From assembly GCA_965153455.1 (NCBI GenBank), contig OZ234500.1:10726001-10790000 (forward strand): a stretch of 64,000 nt of DNA, in the 5' to 3' direction. This DNA is from Sphagnum compactum (lineage: Eukaryota; Bryophyta; Sphagnopsida; Sphagnales). The translations under genes and the position numbers were made by a program. Positions 42,955 to 55,539 of this stretch are shown here, piece by piece. The notes under the pieces were generated by a model. The model did not search any database, was not told where the DNA came from, and saw only the letters and a list, made by a program, of their open reading frames with translations. The first letter of the stretch is position 1, and every line of letters starts with the position of its first letter.

Positions 42955-43325
42955 GAACATCTCCACTGATGCTTAGTATGTCACTCTGGATAATAAAATT
43001 AAATGTCTAAGTTCAGCTTTTTTTTTTGGCAACCCCACCAATAAAATTATAACTAAATTTACATATTGGTGGGAATTACTAATAGTAAACCAGCTGGACC
43101 AATCAGTATGATCGACCAATTAGAAATACTAAACCACAATCAAGTTTAATTTATTACATTCTTTTTTGGAGGCGCACAATTATGTTGCGCCTTTTACCAA
43201 CCACAACAAGTTGCACAAATTTGGTGCAGAAAAACCACTTTCTTGAACTAAACATGCACATTTTGACTTTCTCACAATAAATTTTATTATCTGGAGTCAC
43301 ATATTGAGCACTGGTGGAGATGCTC
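42955..43325. mobile_element. Tourist-like MITE 1 (PIF/Harbinger type)
   Basis: The left end starts GAACATCTCCACTGATGC; the reverse complement of the right end starts GAGCATCTCCACCAGTGC. The imperfect inverted repeats extend for about 46 bp, to ATAATAAAATT on both sides. The element (371 bp) is flanked by TTA at 42952-42954 and at 43326-43328, a 3-bp target duplication. Terminal GAGCATCTCCA and a TTA/TAA duplication are typical of plant Tourist-like MITEs. No transposase inside. Confidence 0.85.
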
Positions 43326-43328
43326 TTA

Positions 43329-43504
43329 GAACTCCAACACTTATTAACCCCTTATGAAAATAATGCAAGTTCAATGAATTTTTGTTAGAACTTTGAGAGC
43401 ACAAATTTGAAAGAACAAAAAGATTATTCATAATGAATAATGATTAATAATTTCAATGTCAAAAACATAAATAGTTCTAACATCAAACTTACTTTAAACT
43501 TACC

Positions 43505-43550
<46 letters not shown>

Positions 43551-44001
43551 TATGTAAATTAAAATTTTATAACAGGTTTTAGGATTTGTAGCCAAAATAT
43601 AGAAGGATTTTAACAACGTAATATCTCTATATATTGTTTATAGCCAAAACATAATTAAATCTTTTTATCAATGATCATCATTTGAACAACACCACAAAAT
43701 TGAAAATAATAATAATAATAATTCATTGATGTCATTATTATGAAATCACCATTTTTAAAGTGTGAAAGTTTTTAAAAATAATTGAAAATTTTCATCTCTA
43801 AATACTTAGATAGAAACTTGTAACAAAAGAAGCTTAAAAACAAATGTTAAATCATGGTAACAATAAAAATGATAATATACCCAAACAACTTTTAAAAAAA
43901 ACAATGTAACTAAGATTTATATTTCTCATACATCAAGAGATAAAATGGAGAAATAATTTAAGGATTATTTTTTTGAGGTTTTGTTGTGGCATCATAAACA
44001 T
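43329..44001. repeat. AT-rich spacer containing an (AT)n microsatellite at about 43508-43549
   Basis: A pure TA run of about 40 bp lies at 43508-43549. The remainder is AT-rich, without a recognisable gene. Confidence 0.85.
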
Positions 44002-44672
44002 TTGTAGGGACATGGCACTATCCAAAAATCAGAATAGATCACAAAGCTTTTGAGATCCCCACCGTGCCACCAAGCCAGCCAATGCTGCTCATCGAATGCT
44101 TGCTGCAGTTGTAGTGGCTTCTGGTCGTGTGAAGTCATCAGAGGCACCTAAGCTCAAGAGTCCAGGATGAGATGAAGCAACCACAAAGACTTGGTAGGCC
44201 TCCAGGTCAAACTGCTCTTCCCTGCAAAAAATACTTTGTGATGGTGTATCAAGTGTGTGGTACAGTGATGTCTTGCTACTAGTCTTCTGACTCTAGATCC
44301 CTCGTTTGTTGTACAGATTGGCACCTATTATTTCTCAACACCAGCAAATTAGTGTTGCATTGGAAATATTTCTGTATTTCAAACTGATGGGGTATATGTA
44401 GATTGTTGTCACCGCTTTCTATGCACAAGGAGGATATCATACTAGTGACATCAATTTGACAGTCAAACCAGTGCTGTAACAGTAATGTGATCTTACAGCT
44501 GACATGTGGTGACTGCTTGGCATTTGTAGGGGGATCAACAGAGCCTAAGCACACACATATACATCAACGTTTGTTCAAGTGGAAGCTTATCAAGGATGGC
44601 TCTCTATCAAGAAGCACTACAATCCCAACAGAACTTACAGACTCTGAATGGACCTTTAGCAATAAGATGACT
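44002..44672 (+). pseudogene. Casein kinase 1-like fragment, copy C, inverted
   Basis: In the plus direction, opposite to the other CK1 copies, the segment matches the end of CK1 intron 12, exon 13 (GAGATCCCCACCGTGCCACC ... CTCAAGAGTCCAGGATGAG), intron 13 and part of the last exon (ATCAACGTTTGTTC ... AATAAGATGAC). The CGAGAT of the intact gene is TGAGAT here, a stop in frame, and the match ends before the C-terminus. No kinase domain is present. Confidence 0.85.
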
Positions 44673-45401
44673 ACATTTCCCTCTGATGCAGACTCCAATG
44701 TCCCTGCCAATCCCAACTTGTCTTGCATTTGAAGGTGGAGAGAAGACCATGCTGTAGAATATATTATACCATATCTTAGATGATTTTCTCGTGTAGATAT
44801 ATGTATAATTTTCAGGTATACCTATATTGGTTTCTATAATTATTTGCACACCATACAATTGATTAAGTTTCTTATGGGCAAATATAACAAGTAGAACTAT
44901 AATCCTGTCTTATTGGAAGAAGGTGATTTTAATGCCACATCTTGGTTTGAATGCAGTCGAGTTAGAAACTCATCAAACTAGTTTTTATAACACTTTGATC
45001 AATATTGGCTTTTGAATAAATGGAATTGCAACAAATATTGACAACATCAAACAAACTTAACATACACAATGGATTTTATGAATTTATTGCATTTTTGTAT
45101 TTCCACACCAATAAAAATGAAAGAAGCAAAATGATGGAAGTTGGATTTAACATGACCAAACCCATAAATCAATGGAAGGGAGGAATTATTCATCCATTCT
45201 CTTCAAGTACCTAAAGGAGTTTGAAAATGACATTCCGTTCATTGTAACATTAGGACTTGGGTATGATCTAATAGACTCAAGTCTCTTTAAGAAATTCAAA
45301 TATTCTACGGTGGGAAATAATCAGTGATCCACATGAGGAGCGATGTGATGAGCTTGAGTGGCAAACATAAAAACCAAATTGTGATAGGTGAGTGATCCTA
45401 A
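44673..45401. other. Intergenic, no gene seen
   Basis: AT-rich spacer between the CK1 fragment C and MITE 2. No supported feature. Confidence 0.55.
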
Positions 45402-45721
45402 TAGCATGTCCAATGGCACTCCTTATTTGGGCATTTAAAAGTCTTTACCACATCCAGCACTAGTGTTAAATACCCATTCACCCTCACTCAAAAACATCAA
45501 AGAGTGGATTGTAGGAAGTGAGAAACTATATAAATCTCACCATCTTGGCCAATCACTATGCTTGGCCAATAAAAACAACCCTTTTCTTTTAATGGCACCC
45601 TTTGGAGCATTGATAACTTGCACATATATGTCAGCTGAAACAAGTTTTTCATTTATATATTGCAAAACTCCATCCAAATTATATTGTAGAGGGCATTTTA
45701 CTGCTGCAGCTGGACATGCTC
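45402..45721. mobile_element. Tourist-like MITE 2
   Basis: The left end begins TAGCATGTCCAATGGCAC; the reverse complement of the right end begins GAGCATGTCCAGCTGCAG. TAA flanks it at 45399-45401 and 45722-45724. The 320-bp length, TAA duplication and GAGCATGTCCA terminus fit a Tourist-like MITE, distinct from but related in its ends to MITE 1. The inverted repeats are short (about 11-17 bp), so the call is less secure than MITE 1. Confidence 0.65.
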
Positions 45722-45724
45722 TAA

Positions 45725-48480
45725 TCTAATAGAAGAAATTTTCATCTTCATCTAATAGGTATGCATTTATGATTTTTTAAGTAATTTATTTACCTGTGTG
45801 TTAGAAGGACATTATTGAACTTACAACTGATAATCAATAATTCTTGTCAAAATAATTAACTTTCTGGAAAAATGGGGTTTAATAGCCCCATTTTGAATAC
45901 TTAAAGATTTCGCCAATAGAAATTAAGTATGCTAAGTCTCCTACATAGATTTCGAAATCACTTTGATAGGTCAGTGTTGAAGTCAGGCTTAATCGGAGCA
46001 CCTTTTGACAACCGCACTTGCCACAAACAATGTAACTAAACTCACATCAACCACACTCCAAAACTTGTTCTCCCAACTCCGCAAGATATTTTAGCATAGC
46101 AACAACAAGAGATTTAGGGGGTTGGCAACCATGAGAGGCTTCCAACCAAAATTTATAGGGGTTCAGCAACCAGAAGAGGCTTGACAAGCCAAGGATTATG
46201 GATGTCACACCTAAACAAACAACCAACAGCAGAAAAGCTTACAGACAATACTTGATAGCGTGAAGAACAATCTTCAAGCGCAAGTCCCCCTAAAGAGAGC
46301 TTCAACATAAGGCAGAGCTTGCAAATTTTGCAAATGTTCACAAAATGAATTTCACTTCACAGGTATTATGGGCCATGACATTTGTTTCCTCCCCATTGTA
46401 AAGCATTGCCAGAAATTTCTTAGTGTATTCAGAGGAACCCTTACAGAGGTAATATTCACTCCACAGAACAGTAGGCATCTTACATTTGTAAGGAGGACCA
46501 TTTCATTTTGAAGTGTTTGTCTCTACAAAACTGACAGCCGTGCTTCACCTTGAGTAAGGCCCTTGTGCCAGGGCAGAAACAGAATTTGTGTCCCAGACTT
46601 ATTAGCTCTTGCCTTGGGCGATCCCTTTATTTTCGTGACACCCTAGCCCTCGGGCCATTCCATACACTTCACAATCAATGGCCAAAAATACATCCTTGAT
46701 GTTCATGTTGGTGCTTCACATGTCGTAAAACCCTCATGCTGTTTTGCCTTCAGTCCTTAGGGCAGTTGTGGGGTTTCAAGGAGCTTTGCTCAAATTTTGA
46801 GCACTGCCGTTCAAGGGAGGCTGCTTAAAATCCAAGAACTTGCCAACACTAGTTTACACTTAAGGACCTGACTATTATTGGTTTCAATAGGCTATTTTCC
46901 CAGGGTAGGGCTCTCCATTTTGGGTATGGAAGCTCCTCATACCCCAAGGGGCTGTATAGGGACCTTACAACCAGAACACCCTCAGTGGGGATGATAATCC
47001 TACACCTAACTTGCCTCTGTATTGTATTGTGGAACCCACCCACCCATACCTCGGCAAGCTTGGTAGGGTGGGCCACCATTGCGTTCGGTGGTGACAGGTT
47101 CTGCTAGGGCCTGTTCCACCACAAAGCAACCAGTTTTTTAATCAATGATTCAAATTTCATGCCTGTATTGGAGTCATTGGTTCATTCAAACTAACACTGA
47201 CATTAAGAAAACATGGAGCCAGCAAATATCGGAGTATCTTGGCAGCTTGGACACATATCATAATATTTGTAAATATGTTGAAATTTTCATCAAGAATGAA
47301 ATCAAAGATTGAAATTTTGTGAAAGAAAATGAATAATCCTTTGGAATATTCAACCTTTTGGACATGAAATATTAAAAATTAATTTATTTATTCAACAAAC
47401 ATGTGTTGAAGCTGCCTTTGTCCTGCATGTCCTGCCTTAGCAAATGTTAGAACAGTTTGCGAATAGGACGAACCAGGTATTACATAGCAATGCTTAGAAT
47501 AAAACTGCAACTTTGTGTGTACCTACTTTGAAATGGAGTGTTCAAACACCAAAGCTATTGTTCTTTTTGTGTAGGGTAATGTCCAAGGGCTGGGGTGTCT
47601 CCAAAATAATGGGCCCCAAGGCCATAGGCTGAGGGCCCATTTCTTAAAGAATGCCCTGGCTTGAGGGCATTGCATGGTGCAAAGCCCACTTGACCACGAC
47701 CCACCAAATCCACCATGGAGTTACCGAATTCCAAATGAAAAGCCAAATTATCCAACAATAAAACATAAAGCCCTACTAATTTTTTTGTATACTAAAAATG
47801 ACAGTCTTTGCTAGTCATAATTTCCTTGCTGCTCATGGAGAAGAAAATTATGACATTTGACTGAGATCTCACACTCATGGTTATGATCTTCCACTTTAGA
47901 TGAGATATTGCATTTTCTCATCCAATCTTTTCCTATTTTCACAATATTTCATCTCAATTTTCTAGCGGTACTGCATTCATGTCTTTTCTCATTCCGGGTA
48001 AAGTCTTCGAATGAGGGAATTACCAGAGTTTGAGACGCCCTTCACTCACACATTGAGAACCCTTATTCAGGTAGTCCCTGTGTCCTAGGGCTTTACCCTA
48101 CACAAAACTCTCACCTTCCTTACGGGAGGGAAATTCCACTTTGTAAAGCCCGCTCTCTCCCTTGTAAACAAGGAGGGTGTCACACTGTGGCCATTACATT
48201 AAAAAGTATCTTAAGGCAAAAGAAGAATTATGGAAATTCAAATATTTCACCATGTAAAATTATAATCTTCAAAAAAATCCTCTAAAAGAAACCAAAATCC
48301 TTCAAGATATCATAATTCTATTACTAATATCAAGTTTCAACACAAGCCAAAATATTATCTTTCAAAAATCCTCATACAAAAATTGACCTGATACCCAGGG
48401 GCCAAAAATCCACCGAGGGCTTTATGAAAGTGAAAGACCCCGAAAACAAAGAGTAAAGGAAATGGAGATTTAGATAAATA
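45725..48480. other. Intergenic, no gene recognised
   Basis: Contains a GC-richer part at 46.4-47.1 kb and another at 48.0-48.2 kb (CCTTACGGGAGGG, AAACAAGGAGGGTGTCACAC) that could be pieces of an old transposon. No element ends or transposon proteins were recognised. Confidence 0.45.
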
Positions 48481-48548
48481 AACCGCTGATAAAAGGAACG
48501 AGAGGAGCAGGACATTCCAGGGAGGCGTAACGATCAAGGCGCAGAAAT

Positions 48549-48557
48549 GCGCGGGAA
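48549..48557 (-). promoter_or_regulatory. E2F-like site 1 upstream of RNR1
   Basis: TTCCCGCGC on the minus strand, 258 bp before the RNR1 ATG. E2F sites follow WTTSSCSS and are known in plant RNR promoters, where they give S-phase expression. This copy misses the first W. Function is inferred from motif and position. Confidence 0.5.
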
Positions 48558-48607
48558 GGAAAGCGAGGGCTTTTGCAACAGGGTGTTGTTGCTGCTCCGT
48601 TGCAACA

Positions 48608-48616
48608 GCGCGGGAA
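48608..48616 (-). promoter_or_regulatory. E2F-like site 2 upstream of RNR1
   Basis: A second identical TTCCCGCGC on the minus strand, 59 bp downstream of site 1 and 199 bp before the ATG. Two matching sites in the GC-rich stretch before an S-phase gene strengthen the case, but it may lie within the 5' UTR, since the transcription start is unknown. Confidence 0.5.
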
Positions 48617-48814
48617 CCCCAGCGCGCCATCGCCTTCGAACTCCGCCTACAAACGGCCCACTTTTTCTCTTCTTCCTTCAACCTGAAGCCACCGCTTTCC
48701 GTTTCGCTTCTCTCATCTCCCGTTATAAATTCAGTTTTTTGTTTTCCGTTTTTCTCTGGCAAGCCGGAAAACAGAAACCAAGAGCGTTGGAATTGAAGCC
48801 AGGAGAAGTGCAAC

Positions 48815-51800
48815 ATGTATGTCATCAAGAGGGATGGAAGGCAGGAGGCCGTACACTTTGACAAGATCACGGCGCGGCTCAAGAAACTGAGTTATGGTTT
48901 GAATCCGGAGCATTGTGAACCGGTGCTCGTAGCTCAGAAAGTTTGCATGGGGGTTTACAAGGGCGTGACCACCAGCCAGCTCGATGAACTGGCTGCAGAG
49001 ACGGCGGCGGCCATGACAGCAAACCATCCGGACTATGCGATTGTGAGCTCTCTTGTTTGCTACCCCGCCCCGCAATGCTTAGTTCTCATGCTTTTGGTTC
49101 AGTGTTTTATCGCTGCTGGGAATGTGATGCTTACCTTATCCAGTTCTCCTGGTGTGTTGCAGCTTGCAGCCAGGATTGCTGTGTCTAATCTCCACAAAAA
49201 TACCAAGAAGTCTTTCTCTGAGACGTATACCTTCTGCCCACGTGTTTAAAGCTCTTAACCGAAAATTCTTGACTACCATTTTCCATTATGCAATGTATTT
49301 TGTGGTTCTGTATGCTAGCTAGAGTATTTTAGCATTTTTACTGAGGCAGGTGGACTCGGGCTGAGTCATTCTTCCCTGTTGCTTCAGAGTCAAGGACATG
49401 TACTTCCATGTGAATGGCGAATCAAATCTGAAAGCACCCTTGATTGCAGATGATGTGTACGATGTGATCATGAAGGTATGGAATTCATGTCGTTCTTCTA
49501 CCATTTGAAATATAAATGACCTGAAAATTAGTTGTCAAATTCAATTGTGGCATAAAACTATCAATCAGGAAGTGCATTGTGTACTTAAGGTTTGGTCAAT
49601 GTTCATTCTATAATTCTAGGTTAAGATTTTAGAGACGTGATCAACAAGTCTGGATGTCATTTTGATGAGTTCCATGGATGTTTTCCTCAGGAAAAATCTG
49701 TCTAGAGGTTATCCCATGTAGAGGGGTAATGGAATTCTGAGTTTATCTCGGTTTGGCAGTCAATCAATTTCAAGGTGTTGTCAATTTTTGTGTGATGAGG
49801 TCTTAACATCTATAGCATCTTTTTGCACAGAATGCAGCACGGTTGGATAGTGAAATAATCTATGATAGGGACTTTGACTATGATTACTTTGGCTTCAAAA
49901 CCTTGGAGCGATCTTACCTTCTCAAAGTCAATGGGCGAGTTGTGGAGAGACCTCAACACATGCTGATGCGGGTCGCTGTTGGCATTCACAAATCTGATAT
50001 TGAAGCTGTTCTCAAAACCTACCATACGATGTCCCAGCGCTGGTTCACCCATGCTTCACCCACTCTCTTCAATGCTGGAACTGCAAGGCCCCAGGTTAGA
50101 GACTTTCCTTTGGAATCCATTCACAAATGACTTCAATTTGCTGGATGTGTATATGTTGCAGGAGGTGCCAAGTACCAATTGCTGCCCTCTATGTAGGCCT
50201 GTTATGCCCTAAGCTTAAATGCTTGCTTGTTGCATCTTTGACTATCCTCACTCAATAGTCAAAGTGAGGGTACAATTGGTTACTTCTATACCTACATCTC
50301 TTGAGAGCTAGCCAATGTCATGATTGGGTCTCCCCTTCACCTCTGGAACTGCAATAGAAACTTAGGACACAAAGGTTGGTATAGTTGTTTGCCTGATATT
50401 TTGTGTATTATTATACAATTATATACATCCATTGTGGGAAGCTGGTGGGACATTATGGCAGCTGTCACTACTATTCATGATGAAGGTGATGGTCTGGCAC
50501 TTTGTGTCAGACACTTGAAAGGACATGACCACAGTCATTTTTGTTGTGTTGGTTTGGGTTTGCCACAGCTGACAGAATGAGTAAAGTGTTGTTGTGCCTT
50601 TGTTTTGGGTACTGGATCCCATCTAAACACACTTCTGCCTGCCATCTGCAGCTCAGCAGCTGTTTTCTGGTCTGCATGAAAGAGGACAGCATTGAGGGCA
50701 TCTATGATACACTGAAAGAATGTGCCGTAATCAGCAAGTCTGCAGGGGGCATTGGGTTGTCAGTGCACAACATCCGTGCTACAAGCAGCTACATCCGAGG
50801 AACTAATGGCACATCTAATGGCATCATTCCAATGCTACGAGTCTTCAATGACACAGCCCGCTATGTTGATCAAGGTGGTGGCAAGAGGAAGGGTAAAGTT
50901 GATGACTTTTGCATTCATTATCATTGAATATTACTATGCGGTGCCCTTGTTTTTCTGATCTCAAGCCTGTAGTCATTCTTGAACACTTTTTATTGCCATG
51001 GTACTGAATGGTGATACTTGTAACAAGTGCAGGTGCATTTGCAGTGTACTTGGAGCCATGGCATGCTGATGTATTTGATTGGCTGGAGCTGAGGAAGAAT
51101 CATGGCAAGGTACCAAGATCATGTATTATGGTCTCTCTAATGTTTTCTTTCTGTGCTCTTTTGTGTTCAAGCTTTTGGTTTTGGTTTCTGAGTTTGTTGC
51201 ATGTTTTGCAGGAGGAGAGTAGAGCTCGTGACTTATTCTACGGCCTTTGGGTTCCTGACCTCTTTATGAAACGTGTTCAAGAGAATGGCACTTGGTCGCT
51301 TTTCTGTCCCAATGAAGCTCCAGGTTTGGCAGACCTGTGGGGTGACAAATTTGAGAGTCTATTTGTCAAGTATGAGAAAGAGGTGCAATCTCTCTCTGAG
51401 CCAGACTGATGTTTCTTGTCAGGACGTATCGAATTTCTTGGATTTGAATGCTCCTATTCAGAGATATCTGACCCCTTTTACATTGTCCACAGGGGAAGGC
51501 CAAGAAGGTGGTTCAAGCTCAAAAGTTGTGGTTTGCAATACTAGAGGCTCAAATTGAAACTGGCAATCCCTACATGCTCTTCAAGGTGTGCATTATGATT
51601 CCTGAATTGCTGGAATACTATGCCCAGTTGGTTGTATGCAATGACAACAGTCAGGTGAAACATGAACTGAAAACTGTGTACATGGAATCACAACCTTTTG
51701 ATTTTGCTAATTGTATTCTTCAATTCCAGGATGCATGCAACAGGAAAAGCAACCAACAAAATCTTGGTACTATCAAGTCATCTAATCTGTGCACCGAGAT

Positions 51801-54111
51801 TGTGGAATTTACAAGCCCAGATGAAACAGCAGTATGCAACCTTGCTTCTCTTGCTCTCCCCCGTTTCGTCCGGGAGAAGGTGAGGCCTTACGTGTAATTG
51901 CTCTGCTGATTGCTTGTTGCAGATAGTAAAATGTTTAATGTTTGTTTCACACTGTGGTGACTGCTTGCAATCCAGATTACTCCAAAAACTAATTGATTTT
52001 ATTCAAGATGCTAAATTCAGAAATCTCAGTGTCTAGTTTTGGTTGGTGTGTCACTCAGGGAGTTCCTTTGGAGTCTCATCCAACCAAACTCATGGGCAGC
52101 AAAGGTTTCAAAAATCGCTTCTTTGACTTTGAAAAGCTTGGTGAGGTATGTACTGTCAATCAGGGGTTGTAGTCTCGGAGTTTTCCATATACTTTCTAAA
52201 TGAAGTAAGAGGATGGACCGATCAGACCAATGAACATGAATAGGCAAATCTTTCCATCCTGAAATTTTCAACTTGCTCATGCTGATGGCTTTTAATGACT
52301 TGTGCAGATCACTGAGTTGGTGACACGGAACCTGAACAGAATTATTGATGTTAACTATTATCCAGTAGAGACTGCCAAGCGCTCAAATCTTCGCCACAGG
52401 CCCATTGGAATTGGTGTGCAGGGTCTAGCAGATGCTTTTATCTTGCTTGGAATGCCTTTTGACTCCACTGAGGTACTTGTCATTTGTGTCAGAATGTTCT
52501 AGAGAGAAAGAAACCCCTCCAGTAACTGGTAAAACTGATTTTTAAGGTGAACATTTATGTAGGTACAGACAGTGGATAGAGTTCATTACAAAAGGCAGTT
52601 CTGAAAGTTTTGCTGCTTATTTGCAGGCCCAGGAACTTAACAAAGAGATCTTTGAGACAATCTACTATCATGCTCTCAGAACGTCAGCTGACTTGGCAGC
52701 AGAAGAGGGTATTTATGAGACCTATGCTGGGTGCCCAATTAGCAAGGTATTTACAGCTTCCTTTTTCCAAGTTTTAGTAGTTTGTTTGCTGTGGAGGCAA
52801 TCTACTTGAGAAAGCATTTCCTTCATTTCATATTCTTATAAAGGTTGCTCACTAGTTTTTCACTATTTCTCTCTGTCTGCAGGGTATTTTACAGCCAGAC
52901 ATGTGGGATATCGAGCCTTCTGATCGGTGGGACTGGTCTGCCTTGAGAGAAAAGATTAGAAAAAATGGTGTGCGAAACTCCCTTCTTGTGGCACCTATGC
53001 CAACTGCATCAACGAGCCAGATTCTTGGCAACAACGAGTGCTTTGAGCCTTACACTTCCAACATTTACAGTAGGCGGGTGTTGAGGTAAAAAGCATCCCT
53101 GGTCGTCTTTTCCAATCAGGTCTGCTTTGTAAAGTTCAAGTGTTTAAAGAGTTCTGACGTTGGATTCATATGCCAACTTCCATAAAATATCATGTTAACT
53201 CCTTTGTTCTTGTGATGCCAGTGGTGAATTTGTGGTGGTAAACAAGCATTTGCTGAGTGATCTGACAAATATGGGCTTATGGACTTCAGAGCTGAAAAAT
53301 CAAGTCATATATCACAATGGCTCCATTCAACAGATTAAAGGGATCCCTGCAGAGCTCAAGAGCATTTACAGGTTTTGAACATTACTTTTTGAAGGGGATT
53401 TGCTGGCAACAGGATTTTGTTCCATTCAGAATGTGAGTGACCATGTTAAATCTGATTGACGTCATATTGCTTGTCAGTAATTTGCATCCTTGGTTATTCA
53501 ACAGGACTGTCTGGGAAATCAAGCAAAGGTCCCTTGTTGACATGGCTGCTGATCGAGGAGCATACATTGACCAGAGCCAGAGTCTAAACATCCACATGGA
53601 TCAACCCAACTTTGGCAAACTCACATCCCTTCATTTCTACACATGGTCAAAGGTATGGACTATGGACCTAGTACTTCCAGAGGTAGACATTTTGGTTTGA
53701 TTGCTTTGTCAGATTAGACAAGTGAGCTGGAAATATCTAAGCATCAATTGACTGTACCCAACAGGGGCTGAAAACTGGCATGTACTACTTGCGATCACGA
53801 GCAGCTGCAGATGCAATCCAGTTCACTGTGGACTCTAGCGGGATGAAGGTGATGCTCTCTGTTGCCCTCATATTACTTAATGTAGTATATGTAGTTTTGT
53901 TGACAACAAGAGTGTGTCAAGAGGTCTATTATGCACACTTGTCCTTCAACAGACAAACTTTAGGATCTTTTTAAGATAAACATCTGAATTCAATTGTGCT
54001 ATTTTGCAGAAGAAAACAGTTGCAACAGAGACAACAGATCAGGAGATAAAAATGGCACAGATGATTTGTTCCCTTGAAAACAAGGAAGAGTGTATGTCAT
54101 GTGGTAGCTAA
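48815..54111 (+). CDS. RNR1: Ribonucleoside-diphosphate reductase large subunit (class Ia)
   Basis: 17 exons, GT-AG: 48815-49042, 49163-49224, 49388-49475, 49831-50094, 50652-50892, 51033-51109, 51212-51382, 51493-51585, 51730-51879, 52059-52145, 52308-52472, 52627-52746, 52883-53085, 53222-53371, 53505-53652, 53765-53848, 54010-54111; 810 aa, close to Arabidopsis RNR1. It reduces NDPs to dNDPs with the small subunit's radical, in the cytosol, for DNA synthesis and repair. Seen: N-terminal ATP-cone ([20 protein letters not shown]); redox pair C218 (LSSC) and C444 (AVCNLAS); radical Cys C429 with N427 and E431 (NLCTE); [23 protein letters not shown] phosphate-binding region; radical-transfer Y756-Y757 (MYYLRSRAA); C-terminal shuttle C805-x2-C808 (ECMSCGS). 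All key residues are intact, so this is the working copy; the other copy at 23-26 kb is dead. Two E2F-like sites lie upstream. Confidence 0.97.
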
Positions 54112-55539
54112 ACAAGAGCTGCTGTGAGATGCTTAGTTTTTAGACAAAATCAATCCAAAATAACCATGTAGGGGATGTTTGGAAGAAAAAATTGTAAAAT
54201 GCCCTGCTGTTAACTTCAACAGCGAGGATTGCTGCAAACCTTGTGAACATACATAGATGTCTGAGGCTAATCATTGTAGGAAATTTCAAATTTAGAGTTC
54301 AATTTCCCCCCCACTCTCTTTGTATCCAACACAGAAGACTGCCATTCTACATTGGTAGGCACAGCAGTTGTAATAGTGAAAGAAACATGTGACTTTTTGA
54401 TTGATACTTTGTTATGGTGCAAAGGGTGAAAGGTTGAATTTGATAAATCATTTTCAACAATATGCCCTTCTAAACACAGTTGCCAATCCTTATGTTATCT
54501 TAATGTTACAATAAGACCACATAGATTGAATGGGAATGGTTGCCACTGTGAAAAATACTTGACTTTATTTGGCAAACATTTCAGTTGTCCACACCAAGGT
54601 TTTAGAGTCACCTACCACTGAACCATCATTGCCACAAAACGTCACTGTATCATCTCTCAGGTACCTTATTTGGAATTCTTGCTCATAGAGACAAAATTCT
54701 TGAAATCTGGAGTCTTGATAGAAGATAACACTCATACAATCTTTGATTTGACAAATTTGCAAAAGAGGATAAAAAAAATTCCTGCAATTTCTATTTCTTC
54801 TTCACATACAAGACTCTTGCAATACATGGGAATCTTGACTATAAAGATTCCTTGCGCTGTAGCCACTTCTGCAAGAGGGAAACAGGAAGAGATTCAAATG
54901 AGGGGTACACACAAGGTCAGAGAGGGGGGAATGAGTTAAGAGAGAGAAGAAAGAAAGAAGAGAGAGAATGGCAAACCTCAATACTGAGTTATTCCTTGGT
55001 TTTTGGAGGCCTTCCATAACACCAAAGAAAAACTGTTAAATTTATCTTTTTTGAAGATTAACTTAACACTAGGTGTTAGCAAACATTAGGTGTTAACACC
55101 AATGCCACATCACTTGCCACATCACATGCCAAATAGGATTTAATGTTAGTTACCAACGCATATGGGGACTCATCATGTTTTTTACCACTCTAAACACTGG
55201 GTTACCACCACCACTACCACCAGGTGCGGGGTGGCCTCAATTTACATACATTCTTATAGGGTTATAAATAACTGTTGGTTCTTGACATACAAATCATATA
55301 TCCACCCAACACTGGTGGCTTCTCTTGCCATATCCTGGAAGTTGAGTAATGTTTTTGAACTCATTAACTGAAAATGGATTGAATATCAAAATATAGTTCA
55401 AACTGGTACCAAATTAGACTGAAAATCAAAGCATGATTCTAACCAGAACAAGAGGCTTTGCATAACTACAAGTAAACTGGTTCCTTTGTTTTCACTCTCT
55501 ATTGACATATGTAATTTGTGGTCTTAGGAGTGGGACTCA
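54112..55539. other. Downstream flank of RNR1
   Basis: Includes the RNR1 3' UTR. No further gene supported. A purine-rich stretch (AGAGAGAAGAAAGAAAGAAG) lies at about 54935-54970. Confidence 0.5.

Noticed and set aside
48355-48882. 175-codon open frame on the minus strand before RNR1
   Set aside because: It is antisense to the RNR1 promoter and exon 1; no family recognised.
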